Shown: in pieces, positions 8,010 through 15,252 of the stretch
Position numbering within the stretch: position 1 is the first letter of the stretch
How the letters are laid out: every line of letters begins with the position of its first letter
NCBI GenBank assembly: GCA_023418375.1
Contig: JAEZZV010000161.1
Location: 1 to 23,990, forward strand
Origin: Actinomycetes bacterium
GTDB lineage: Bacteria; Actinomycetota; Actinomycetes; Actinomycetales; Cellulomonadaceae
Length of the DNA stretch: 23,990 nt
Direction of reading: 5' to 3'
The notes under the pieces: generated by a model
Seen by the model: only the letters and a program-made list of their open reading frames with translations
Databases searched by the model: none
Told to the model about the DNA's origin: nothing
Made by a program: the position numbers and the translations under genes

Positions 8010-8963
8010 AGGCGGCGAAGGCGCGCCGGTGGCGGCCCGGCGTCGTGCCGAAGCGCTCGGCGAAGTGCGCTCGCAGCGACGCGCCGGTGGCGAAGCCCAC
8101 CGCCGCCGCGATGCCGTCCACCGGCAGATCGGTGGTCTCGAGGAGCTCACGGGCGCGCACGAGCCGCTGGTCGAGCAGCCAGGCCCCAGGGCTGGTCCCC
8201 GCACGCTCGCGGAACCGGCGGGTGAACGTCGGCGGGACATCGCGGCCCGTGCGGCCCACGCGTCGAGCGGGACCCGCTCCGCCAGGTGCTCCAGGGCCCA
8301 AATGAGCGCGTCGTCGAACAGGTCGCTGCCCGGCGCCGGGCGCAGCGGGGCGGGGATGAACTGCGCCTGGCTGCCGTCGCGGTGCGGTGCCAGCACGAGC
8401 GAGCGAGCGACGGCTGCCGCTGCGGACGCACCGAGGTCGGTCCGCACGAGGTGGATGAGGCAGTCGAGGCCGGCCGCCACTCCCGCGGACGTCACGACGT
8501 CGCCCTCGTCGCACCAGAGCACGTCGGAGCGCACCCGGACCCGCGGTGCGGCTGCGGCGAGCTCAGCCGCCGCCGCCCAGTGGGTCGCGACCTCGCGGCC
8601 GTCCGCGATGCCCGACCGCGCGACGACGAACGAGCCCAGGCACAGCCCGACGACGCGCGCTCCCCGGCGGTGCGCTCGCGTGACGGCCTCCACCAGGGTC
8701 GGGCTCGGCTCCTTCGTGGTGTCCCAGCTCGGCAGGACGATCGTGTCCGCTGCGTCGAGCGTCTCGAGACCGTGCTCGACGACCACGGGCCAACCAGCGC
8801 TCGTGGGCACCACGCCGGGCTCCTCGGCGCACGTCGTCAGGCGGTACGGGAGCGGGAGCGGCCGGCGGGCCGTGCCCTGGAGCACCGCGTAGGGCGCGGC
8901 GAGGTGGAAGGGGCTGATGCCGGGGAACGCGACGACGGCGACCCGGTGCACCGCGCTGGCCAT
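8008..8963 (-). pseudogene. GlxA-family AraC-type transcriptional regulator, frameshifted
   Basis: Residues 1 to ~243 read in one frame: a DJ-1/PfpI-like amidotransferase domain with GLCLGSF (Cys108 at the nucleophile elbow), THWAAAAELA and SAGVAAGLDCLIHLV, ending in LDAWAARAAMS. The AraC helix-turn-helix continues in the next frame as FTRRFRERAGTSPGAW through VGFATGASLRAHFAERFG and stops at 8008-8010. A missing base between about 8230 and 8237, in a C/G-rich run, explains the break; adding one base would give a normal ~318-aa regulator. As written, the first frame runs on to 7905 and yields a 352-aa protein without the DNA-binding domain. A sequencing error is equally possible. The ATG has TAGATT 6 nt upstream. 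It is divergent from the MBL-fold gene, its most likely target. Confidence 0.85.
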
Positions 8964-8969
8964 GGCCCG

Positions 8970-8975
8970 AATCTA
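8970..8975 (-). promoter_or_regulatory. Probable -10 hexamer of the GlxA-type regulator (leaderless)
   Basis: TAGATT on the minus strand ends 6 nt before the ATG at 8963. This is one of the best -10 matches in the window. Confidence 0.5.
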
Positions 8976-9022
8976 GCGGAATGCGTCTCGCGGGCCACTC
9001 GCGGCGACGAGTGGACGGCCTC

Positions 9023-9028
9023 CAGGCT
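9023..9028 (+). promoter_or_regulatory. Probable -10 hexamer of the MBL-fold gene
   Basis: CAGGCT ends 6 nt before the ATG at 9035. A GAGG lies only 1 nt from the ATG, too close to act as a ribosome site, which favours a leaderless start. Confidence 0.4.
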
Positions 9029-9034
9029 CGAGGC

Positions 9035-9799
9035 ATGACCACCGTCTCAGCCCTCCACGTGGGCGGGCCGACCCTGCTGCTCCGCTGGGCCGGCCGCGCC
9101 GTCCTGTCCGACCCGACCTTCGACGACCCAGGCGAGTACCCGGGTGGCGTCACGCTGCGCAAGCTCACGGCGCCCGCCGTCGCGGCCGCGGACCTCGGCC
9201 CCATGGACCTGGCCCTCGTCTCGCACGACCAGCACGCCGACAACCTCGACGTCGCGGGACGCGCCCTGCTGCCGTCCGTGCCCGTCGTCGTGTCCACCAC
9301 GACGGCAGCCGGTCGGATCCCCGGCGTCGTCGGGCTCGAGCCCTGGCAGGTGCTGCCCCTCGGGGACGACGGTGCGAGCGTCACGGCCGTGCCCGCGCTG
9401 CACGGGCCCGAGGGCTCCGAGGCCGTCACCGGGCCCGTGATCGGGTTCCTGCTCCGAGCCCCCGGGGCGCCCACCGTGTACGTCTCCGGGGACAACGCCT
9501 CCGTCGACCTCGCAGCTGCCATCGCGCGTGAGGCGCCCGACATCCGCCTCGCGGTCCTGCACGCCGGCGCGGCGAACACCGGGCGCTTCCCCGAGCCGCT
9601 GACCCTCGACGCCCAGCGCGCCGTCGCCGTCGCGCGGCTCATGCCCGACGCCGTCGTCGTCCCCGTGCACGCCGACGGCTGGGCGCACTTCACCGAGCCG
9701 GTGGACGCCGTCGTCGCCGCGTTCGCCGGCGCCGGGCTTGCGGACCGGCTCCGGGTGCTCCCGCTGGGCGAGGAGACCGTCCTGCCGATCCCGGGGTGA
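9035..9799 (+). CDS. MBL-fold metallo-hydrolase (UPF0173/UlaG-like)
   Basis: The 254-aa protein resembles the small Zn-dependent hydrolases related to UlaG and UPF0173. Strand pairs LHVGGPTLLLRW and RAVLSDPTFD are followed by the metal-site loop LVSHDQHADNLD (His64, His67, Asp69, Asn70), then VPALHGPEG, VYVSGDNASVD with a likely bridging Asp, and VVPVHADGWAHF with the last metal histidine. The loop departs from the usual HxHxDH: it has an extra residue, and Asn stands where the final histidine is expected. Similar loops occur in actinobacterial relatives, to my knowledge, so it may still be active. The gene is divergent from the frameshifted GlxA-type regulator with 71 bp between starts, which suggests regulation by that protein. 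Substrate unknown. Confidence 0.85.
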   Translation: MTTVSALHVGGPTLLLRWAGRAVLSDPTFDDPGEYPGGVTLRKLTAPAVAAADLGPMDLALVSHDQHADNLDVAGRALLPSVPVVVSTTTAAGRIPGVVGLEPWQVLPLGDDGASVTAVPALHGPEGSEAVTGPVIGFLLRAPGAPTVYVSGDNASVDLAAAIAREAPDIRLAVLHAGAANTGRFPEPLTLDAQRAVAVARLMPDAVVVPVHADGWAHFTEPVDAVVAAFAGAGLADRLRVLPLGEETVLPIPG

Positions 9800-9822
9800 G
9801 GCGGGCCTCCGGCTGTGCCGCC

Positions 9823-9828
9823 TAGGCT
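9823..9828 (+). promoter_or_regulatory. Probable -10 hexamer of the SDR-DUF2867 gene
   Basis: TAGGCT ends 5 nt before the ATG at 9834, which has no Shine-Dalgarno site. No clear -35. Confidence 0.5.
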
Positions 9829-9833
9829 GAGAC

Positions 9834-11300
9834 ATGGCAGTCGTGGCCGTGACCGGTGTGACCGGGTACGTGGGTGGTCGGCTCGTGCCCGAGCTGCTGG
9901 CCGCCGGGCACACCGTCCGTGCGCTGGCGCGGCAGCCAAGTCGCCTCGCAGCCCGCCCGTGGGCCGACCGCGTCGAGCTCGTCCGGGCGGACGCCGGGGT
10001 CCTCGACGAGATCCGGACCGCCCTCACCGGTGTGGACGTGGCCTACTACCTCGTGCACTCGCTCGGGTCGGGGCTCCGGTTCGAGGCACGCGACCGGCGC
10101 ACCGCGCTCACCTTCGCACAGGCCGCACGTGAGGCCGGCGTGCGGCGCATCGTCTACCTGGGCGGGCTGCATCCCGACGTGGCGGACCTGTCGCCACACC
10201 TGGAGTCCCGGAAGGAGGTCGGTGAGATCCTCCTGGCGTCTGGGGTCCCGACGACGGTGCTGCGCGCCGCGGTCATCCTCGGGTCGGGGTCGGCGTCGTT
10301 CGAGATGATGCGCTACCTCACCGAGCGCCTCCCGGCGATGACGACGCCGCGCTGGGTGGACAACCGGATCCAGCCGATCGCGGTCCGAGACGTCCTGCGC
10401 TACCTCGTCGGCAGCGCGACGATGCCGGCGGAGGTGAACCGGGCCTTCGACATCGGCGGGCCGGACGTGCTGACGTACCGGCAGATGATGCACCGGTACG
10501 CCGCCGTCGCCGGCCTGCGGCCGCGCGTCATCGTCGGCGTCGGCGTGCTGACGCCGCGGCTGTCGAGCCTGTGGGTCTCGCTCGTCACGCCCGTCCCAGG
10601 GCCGCTCGCCCGGCCGCTCGTGGAGTCGCTCATCCACGAGGTGGTCTGCAAGGAGCACGACATCGCGGCGCACGTCCCCGACCCGCCCGGCGGCCTGCTC
10701 GGCTTCGACGACGCCGTCCGCCTCGCCCTCGCGCGCATCCAGGACGCCGACGTCGCGACCCGCTGGTCCAACGCCTCCGTCACGGGCGCGCCGAGCGACC
10801 CGCTGCCGAGCGACCCCGACTGGGCGGGCGGCTCGCTCTACCGTGACGAGCGCCGCACCCGTGTCTCCGCCCCGGCCGACGCCGTCTGGCGGGTCCTCCA
10901 GTCCGTGGGCGGCGAGCGCGGCTGGTACTCGTGGCCGCTCGCGTGGTGGGTCCGCGGCCTGCTCGACCGGCTCTCGGGCGGCCCGGGCCTGCGCCGCGGC
11001 CGGCGCGACCCGGTCCAGCTCGCCGTGGACGACGTCGTGGACTTCTGGCGCGTCGAGGAGGTCGTGCCCGGACGGATGCTGCGGCTGCGGGCCGAGATGC
11101 GCCTGCCGGGCCTCGCCTGGCTCGAGCTGGCCGTGCGTCCCGAGCCCGACGGCGGCTCGACGCTGCGGCAGGTCGCGACCTTCCACCCGCACGGGCTCGC
11201 CGGGCAGCTGTACTGGTGGTCGGTGGCGCCGTTCCACGGCGTCGTCTTCGGCGGGATGCAGCGCGGCATGGCCGCCGAGGCCGAGCGGCTGGCCAGCTGA
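9834..11300 (+). CDS. NAD(P)-binding SDR-type protein fused to DUF2867
   Basis: This 488-aa protein has two domains. Residues 1 to ~300 form an atypical short-chain dehydrogenase (NmrA/TMR-like) with the dinucleotide motif GVTGYVGG (Gly8, Gly11, Gly14), DVAYYLVHSLG, the strand RIVYLGGL, and a C-terminal part ending in DIGGPDVLTYRQMM. Residues ~335-488 match DUF2867, a START/SRPBCC-like domain, with RVSAPADAVWRVLQSVGGERGWYSW, VPGRMLRLRAEMRLPGLAWLE and a terminal WWSVAPFH. Proteins of this fusion type are common in actinobacteria and their reaction is unknown; the second domain probably holds a lipid-like or hydrophobic ligand (inference). It follows the MBL-fold gene by 34 nt in the same direction but seems to have its own promoter. 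Confidence 0.9.
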   Translation: MAVVAVTGVTGYVGGRLVPELLAAGHTVRALARQPSRLAARPWADRVELVRADAGVLDEIRTALTGVDVAYYLVHSLGSGLRFEARDRRTALTFAQAAREAGVRRIVYLGGLHPDVADLSPHLESRKEVGEILLASGVPTTVLRAAVILGSGSASFEMMRYLTERLPAMTTPRWVDNRIQPIAVRDVLRYLVGSATMPAEVNRAFDIGGPDVLTYRQMMHRYAAVAGLRPRVIVGVGVLTPRLSSLWVSLVTPVPGPLARPLVESLIHEVVCKEHDIAAHVPDPPGGLLGFDDAVRLALARIQDADVATRWSNASVTGAPSDPLPSDPDWAGGSLYRDERRTRVSAPADAVWRVLQSVGGERGWYSWPLAWWVRGLLDRLSGGPGLRRGRRDPVQLAVDDVVDFWRVEEVVPGRMLRLRAEMRLPGLAWLELAVRPEPDGGSTLRQVATFHPHGLAGQLYWWSVAPFHGVVFGGMQRGMAAEAERLAS

Positions 11301-11327
11301 CGTCGGGCGGACACGGGCTCTGGGTGC

Positions 11328-11357
11328 TTGTCCGGCGGGGCCGATGAACGACACGCT
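11328..11357 (+). promoter_or_regulatory. Promoter of the NTF2-like gene
   Basis: TTGTCC (11328-11333), an 18-nt spacer and CACGCT (11352-11357), then 5 nt to the ATG at 11363. The layout closely matches the promoter of the VOC gene at 11870-11899. Confidence 0.5.
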
Positions 11358-11362
11358 GCAGC

Positions 11363-11740
11363 ATGGACAACACCACCGTGATGGCCTGGGTCGCCGAGTA
11401 CGAGCGCCTCTGGCGCGACGACGACGTCGCGGGCCTCGACCGCATCTTCACCCCCGACGCGACGTACCTGCACTCCCCGTACGCCGCGCCCCTCGAAGGG
11501 CTCGACGCGATCCGTGAGCACTGGTCCGACGACACGCCGTTCACCATGACCGCCTCGCCGGTCGCGGTGATGGGGCGCGACGCCGTCGTGCGGGTCAAGG
11601 TCCAGTACGGCGGCGACGAGCCGCAGGAGTACCTCGACCTGTGGGTTCTCCGATTCGCCCACGACGGCCGGGCGGAGCTCTTCGAGGAGTGGGCGTACTG
11701 GCCGGACAAGCCCTACAACCAGGAGGGCGCTACGGCCTGA
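11363..11740 (+). CDS. NTF2-like (SnoaL-type) protein
   Basis: The 125-aa protein has the pattern of a cone-shaped NTF2-like domain: an N-terminal helix VMAWVAEYERLWRDDDVAGLDRIF, the typical turn TPDATYLHSPYAAPLEGLDAIREHW, then strands FTMTASPVAVMGRDAVVRVKVQYG, YLDLWVLRFAHDGRAELFEEWAYWP. SnoaL-type members are small cytoplasmic enzymes or ligand-binding proteins; the conserved pocket alone does not show the substrate. The ATG at 11363 follows a TTGTCC/CACGCT promoter with no ribosome site. It sits in the same direction as the SDR gene (62 nt gap) and the VOC gene, but each appears to have its own promoter. Confidence 0.85.
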   Translation: MDNTTVMAWVAEYERLWRDDDVAGLDRIFTPDATYLHSPYAAPLEGLDAIREHWSDDTPFTMTASPVAVMGRDAVVRVKVQYGGDEPQEYLDLWVLRFAHDGRAELFEEWAYWPDKPYNQEGATA

Positions 11741-11869
11741 GGGGGTCCGACCCCTGGAGACGTGACGACGACCTGGCCAGCGTCCTCGGGGTGGCGGGCT
11801 CGTTCGCCGTCGGTGGGCTGCTGACGCGGGTCCCGGTGGTCGGCCGGTACCACTCGCCGCCAGCTCAAC
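11741..11869. other. Intergenic stretch after the NTF2-like gene
   Basis: A short G5/C4-type hairpin (11741-11755) begins right after the stop codon. The rest has no recognisable gene. One plus-strand frame reads VLGVAGSFAVGGLLTRVP, which is protein-like but has no start, so it may be chance or a remnant. Confidence 0.3.
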
Positions 11870-11899
11870 TTGTCGGCGCTCTGTCGCCCCCGCCACGAT
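11870..11899 (+). promoter_or_regulatory. Promoter of the VOC gene (leaderless)
   Basis: TTGTCG (11870-11875), an 18-nt spacer and CACGAT (11894-11899), then 6 nt to the ATG at 11906. The -35 is the best in the window. Confidence 0.55.
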
Positions 11900-11905
11900 C
11901 ACCTC

Positions 11906-12307
11906 ATGATCGACCACGTGGAGATCCAGGTCTCCGACTTCGAAGCCTCCGCCCGCTTCTACGACGCCGTCCTCGGCGTCCTCGGTGCCGTCCGTCAGGA
12001 GGACAAGTCGCCGCACGCCATCGGGTGGGGCGACCACGGTCCGGAGTTCTGGATCGGCACCCACCGGTTCGGCGAGGGCTTCCGGGAGTCGCACATCGCC
12101 TTCGCCGCCCCGTCCCGCGCGGCGGTGGACGCGTTCCTCGCGGCCGCGCGCGAGGTGGGCGCCGAGGTGCTGCACGAGGCGCGCGAGTGGCCCGAGTACC
12201 TGGGTGGGCCGCTCGTCTCGTACTACGCCGCGTTCGTCCGCGACCCCGACGGCAACAACATCGAGGCGAGCCACGCAGTCCTGGACTTCGCTCGCACCGA
12301 CGTCTAG
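11906..12307 (+). CDS. VOC family (glyoxalase/bleomycin-resistance/dioxygenase) protein
   Basis: The 133-aa protein carries one vicinal-oxygen-chelate domain made of two beta-alpha-beta-beta-beta units. The first begins MIDHVEIQVSDFEASARFYD, with His4 a likely metal ligand, and runs to PEFWIGTHRF. The second begins SHIAFAAPSRAAVDAFLAAA and ends AAFVRDPDGNNIEASH, the classic closing motif with a metal-binding Glu. Such proteins are metal enzymes (glyoxalase, dioxygenase) or drug-binding resistance proteins; this one cannot be assigned further. The ATG was chosen because the fold begins there and a TTGTCG/CACGAT promoter places transcription start at that codon. Confidence 0.9.
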   Translation: MIDHVEIQVSDFEASARFYDAVLGVLGAVRQEDKSPHAIGWGDHGPEFWIGTHRFGEGFRESHIAFAAPSRAAVDAFLAAAREVGAEVLHEAREWPEYLGGPLVSYYAAFVRDPDGNNIEASHAVLDFARTDV

Positions 12308-12441
12308 TCCACGGCCGCTCCACCTGGGGACCACGAAGGGCCTCGGTGCGTGAGTGAGCCCGTCGTCCGCCCGCTCGGTGGTCCGCATTGTCGGCTCCCA
12401 CCACAGTTCCGGACCTCGCCCGGGCGGCCGCCACTTTCCGG

Positions 12442-12447
12442 AACAAT
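12442..12447 (+). promoter_or_regulatory. Probable -10 hexamer of the lipoprotein gene, overlapping a palindrome
   Basis: AACAAT ends 6 nt before the ATG at 12454. It overlaps the palindrome TTCCGGAA (12436-12443), and another TTCCGGA occurs at 12407-12413, 29 bp upstream; these could be operator sites. Confidence 0.45.
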
Positions 12448-12453
12448 GGCGGC

Positions 12454-12999
12454 ATGCACCGCAAGACGGGCACTACGCTCCCTCGCCACCTGCGCACCGG
12501 GCTGTTCGCCTCCACGCTGGCCGTCGCCTGCGTGCTCGGTGTCTCGGCATGCGGGAGTGGGCCGACGCCGCAGGAGCAGCGTGGGGACATGGTCGCCCTG
12601 TCGCGTGCAGTCGTGGAGACACTGACCGACAGGCTGGCGCTCGACGACGTCACGGTCGGCAACGACGGTTCGGAGGAGGTGGCTTGTGACGACGGCGGGT
12701 CGCGCTATGAGTACGCGGTCACCGCGTCGACCGACAAGTTCAACTCCGATGATGAGGACGTCACTCTCGACGGGGCGGGCACGGTGCTCCTCGGGGCGCT
12801 GGACCGCAACGTGGCCGAGGTTCGCCGGCTCCCGGACGTGGACAGCAACTGGCTGGACCCGAACTGGGACGGCACGTCGCGGATCGTCTACAGCTCCGAC
12901 GACGGCGAGTGGGCGGGCATGCAGCTCGCCTTCACCCTCCAGGTCGGCACCAGCGGCGACGTGGACGTGACCATCACCGGCGCGACGACCTGCCGCTGA
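12454..12999 (+). CDS. Lipoprotein of unknown function
   Basis: The 181-aa protein has a lipoprotein signal: basic N-terminus (MHRKTGTTLPRHLR), hydrophobic core, and lipobox VSAC with Cys33, so it should be lipid-anchored outside the membrane. The mature part starts GSGPTPQEQRGDMVALSRAVVETL, a helix, followed by a small alpha/beta domain with a cysteine in VACDDGG and another at the extreme C-terminus (TTCR) that could form a disulfide. It resembles the lipoprotein at 17290-17826: both have CxSGPxxQE just after the lipobox, a helix, a mid cysteine and a late cysteine. I do not know its function. An upstream start at 12388 is possible in frame, but the signal peptide and -10 hexamer favour 12454. 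Its stop lies 3 nt from that of the convergent 637-aa protein gene. Confidence 0.85.
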   Translation: MHRKTGTTLPRHLRTGLFASTLAVACVLGVSACGSGPTPQEQRGDMVALSRAVVETLTDRLALDDVTVGNDGSEEVACDDGGSRYEYAVTASTDKFNSDDEDVTLDGAGTVLLGALDRNVAEVRRLPDVDSNWLDPNWDGTSRIVYSSDDGEWAGMQLAFTLQVGTSGDVDVTITGATTCR

Positions 13000-13002
13000 C
13001 GC

Positions 13003-14916
13003 TCAGACCTCACCGAAGACCGTCTGCGCGTAGTTGAAGCCGCCTCCGAATCGCTCGTGGATGTCCTCGACCAGTGCGTCGGTGGTGCCGAGCGGAGAGT
13101 CGCCATGGGTCTGGGGGTTCTGGGAGTCGAGCCAGTCCTCGAACTCCTCGGTGAGCGCCGGATCGGAGATGATGTCCACCGGTTCGATGAGCCCGCCGCT
13201 CCGAGCCCTGAGCGTCGCGGGCAGGGTGGCTGCGCGACCCGGTGATGCGCGAAGGACGATCTGGGTGATCGCCGCTTCCCGAAGGCGCGCGGCCATCAGC
13301 TCGGTCGCGTCGAGGAGCTCGGCTCGAGTGCTCTCGGCGGCGTTCCCACGTGCGGCTGCGATGCCCTTCTTGACACCCCAGATGCCGGCTTTCCACAGCC
13401 AGGTCGCCACGTGCGCAGGCGGTGTGACCTTGCCGAGCCCGGTCGTGACGATCGTGCCGAGGGTGTCGGCAATGGCTGCGTCCGTCGCGTCGAGGCTGGC
13501 GCGGACGTCCTTCTGCGCCATGTACTCCACTCCGGCGAGGTTGCCGAGGCGTGCGGCGACCTCGCCCGCGTCCGAGCCCCCGGACGCGTCGTCGGAACGC
13601 ACCGTGGAGAGGAGGACGTCGTCGTAGAGCTCTGCTGCTGCTTGGTCGAAGGGAGCGGCGAGCTCGTCGGTGTCGCCGAACGAGCGCAGGAGGGCGTAGG
13701 TGTCGGTCAGCGAGAGGTAGAACCGTGGGTTGACGCCGGGGATCGGTGACCAGTTCTTGGGGGCGGTCATCGTCGAGGTGTCGGTGCCGTGCTCGGCGAG
13801 GTTGGCCCCGGCGAGGATCTCGGGCACGTAGGCGGCGGCGATGACCGCCAGGGAGTCCTTGATCGTCCATGTGACGTGGCTGTGTGCGGCGCTGGCGGTG
13901 ATGACCTGGAACGCGAACCTGGCGGCCTGGACCGAGGGCTCGCCCTGGTCGGCTCCGGTTCCGGCCTCGAGGGCGTGACCGAAGGCGTCGGCGACCTGGT
14001 CGCCGGTGTCGACGGTTGCGGCGTAGCCGTAGATGCGGTCGACCAGGTCCGCCACACCGCTCCCGCTGGAGATCGCGCCGCGGGCGGCGACGGGGTCGCC
14101 GGCGAGGATCTGCAGGGCGAGAACGAGCGCGTCGTCGGGCAGCCCGAGGGCCTGGACGACCGGTCGCGGGCCGCGGAAGTCGTAGGACCCCCACGGCTGG
14201 TCGCGCAGGATGTCCAGGGAGTTCGCCCGGGTGGCTGCCTGGGCGAACGCGGTCGGCGGGCGGCCCTCGCTGAGCAGCGCGAGCCGGTTCCAGCCCACTC
14301 CCGGGTCGGGCGGCCGGGTCGTGAAGGCGTCGGTGATGGCGGCGAAGCCTGGCGGTGGTGTGCTCACGTACAGGGCCGCGGTGAACGCGCGGGAGAAGGT
14401 CGCGAAGTCGACTGCGGCGGTGTCGGCGCCCGTGGTCGCGACCCGGCTGGCCAACGTGTCGGTCCAGTCGGGGCCGACCGCCGCCCAGAACGCCGCCATG
14501 ACCGCTGGGTCATCCATCTCCGCCTCGAGGCTCGCCGCGATGTCGTGCATCCGTGCGGCCCCTCCTGCGTCCGTCGCGTCGATGGCCAGGGCGTCCGCCG
14601 CGAGGCGCTGGCCCAGGGCACACGCCTGCGCCTCGCTCAGCCGCGGTTCGCTGATCACCACGGTGGAACCTCGAAGAGCGGCCGGTCGTGCGGCGTCGGC
14701 CAGGCGGGCGATGTCCAGCCGCCGTCGCAGCCCGGGCAGCTCATCGTCGGCCCACCCCGCGACCCCCTCGATCCGGGACAGGGCCGACGTAGGGACGTCG
14801 GCCCGGTCGGCGTCCAGGCGCAGGGAACGTTGCGTGGTGTGCAGGCAGGACGCGGCGGTCTCCAGGGAGGAGATGAGCGAGGCCATCCCGTCGAGGTCGA
14901 TCGAGGAGCGGGCCAC
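13003..14916 (-). CDS. 637-aa actinobacterial protein, DUF6571-like, in WXG operon
   Basis: The last gene of the four-gene minus-strand operon, starting at a GTG 3 nt after the stop of the WXG-motif gene. Residues 1-75 form a helical segment (IDLDGMASLISSLETAA to WADDELPGLRRRLDIAR), like the N-terminus of WXG/LXG-type secretion substrates. Residues ~90-210 contain the pattern ALGQRLAADALAIDA, DDPAVMAAFWAAVGPDW and FSRAFTAAL, which recalls large actinobacterial proteins annotated DUF6571. The middle is mostly helical; near residue 510 a weakly hydrophobic stretch (ATWLWKAGIWGVKKGIAAA) occurs. The C-terminus (ALTEEFEDWLDSQNP onward) is acidic and polar. No signal peptide or sure transmembrane helix, and no toxin motif recognised. 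Assignment to DUF6571 is from memory of the family and is moderate. Export with the upstream WXG-motif protein is inference. Confidence 0.8.
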   Translation of the reverse strand: MARSSIDLDGMASLISSLETAASCLHTTQRSLRLDADRADVPTSALSRIEGVAGWADDELPGLRRRLDIARLADAARPAALRGSTVVISEPRLSEAQACALGQRLAADALAIDATDAGGAARMHDIAASLEAEMDDPAVMAAFWAAVGPDWTDTLASRVATTGADTAAVDFATFSRAFTAALYVSTPPPGFAAITDAFTTRPPDPGVGWNRLALLSEGRPPTAFAQAATRANSLDILRDQPWGSYDFRGPRPVVQALGLPDDALVLALQILAGDPVAARGAISSGSGVADLVDRIYGYAATVDTGDQVADAFGHALEAGTGADQGEPSVQAARFAFQVITASAAHSHVTWTIKDSLAVIAAAYVPEILAGANLAEHGTDTSTMTAPKNWSPIPGVNPRFYLSLTDTYALLRSFGDTDELAAPFDQAAAELYDDVLLSTVRSDDASGGSDAGEVAARLGNLAGVEYMAQKDVRASLDATDAAIADTLGTIVTTGLGKVTPPAHVATWLWKAGIWGVKKGIAAARGNAAESTRAELLDATELMAARLREAAITQIVLRASPGRAATLPATLRARSGGLIEPVDIISDPALTEEFEDWLDSQNPQTHGDSPLGTTDALVEDIHERFGGGFNYAQTVFGEV

Positions 14917-14919
14917 GAC

Positions 14920-15228
14920 TCACCACACCCGCGTTCGGGCGGTGATCGTCCGCGGCGTGTGGGACATCCGGTGCTCGATCTCGTCGACGAACGCCTGGAA
15001 GGACGCCCTGAGCGTCGACCCGCGCCCGGCGACCTCCGCGGCGAAGCCGGCGGCGACAGCCGGCCCCGTCCACACCGGGGACGCACCGCCCATGAGGCTC
15101 GCCGGCCGGTCCAGCACCCCACCGAACCCCTCCGCCGCACGACGCGCCCTCACCAGCAGCCGCTGCAGCTCGAGGTAGTCCGGGTTGGGCACCTCTCGCC
15201 TCACGAGCTGACCCTCATCACCGGCCAC
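14920..15228 (-). CDS. Small WXG-motif helical protein (WXG100-like)
   Basis: The 102-aa protein fits the WXG100/ESAT-6-like shape: a first helix (DYLELQRLLVRARRAAEGFGGVL), a central turn with W53-T54-G55 in PVWTGPA, and a second helix (AAGFAAEVAGRGSTLRASFQAFVDEIEHRM). Such proteins form four-helix dimers and are carried by type VII secretion systems or associate with their substrates. The C-terminal YxxxD/E export signal is not obvious. The GTG at 15228 is preceded by GGAGG with 6 nt spacing, a clear ribosome site. It lies 24 nt after the exported PKD-like protein gene and 3 nt before the 637-aa gene, so it is probably made together with both, and may pair with the 637-aa protein. No secretion ATPase is in the window, so the secretion link is inferred. 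Confidence 0.72.
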   Translation of the reverse strand: MAGDEGQLVRREVPNPDYLELQRLLVRARRAAEGFGGVLDRPASLMGGASPVWTGPAVAAGFAAEVAGRGSTLRASFQAFVDEIEHRMSHTPRTITARTRVW

Positions 15229-15252
15229 AGCCCACCTCCACCGCCATCGTCG

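Noticed and set aside
13003..14916. Polymorphic toxin or contact-dependent effector
   Set aside because: No nuclease, deaminase or ADP-ribosyltransferase motif is recognisable in the C-terminus, and no small immunity gene follows it.
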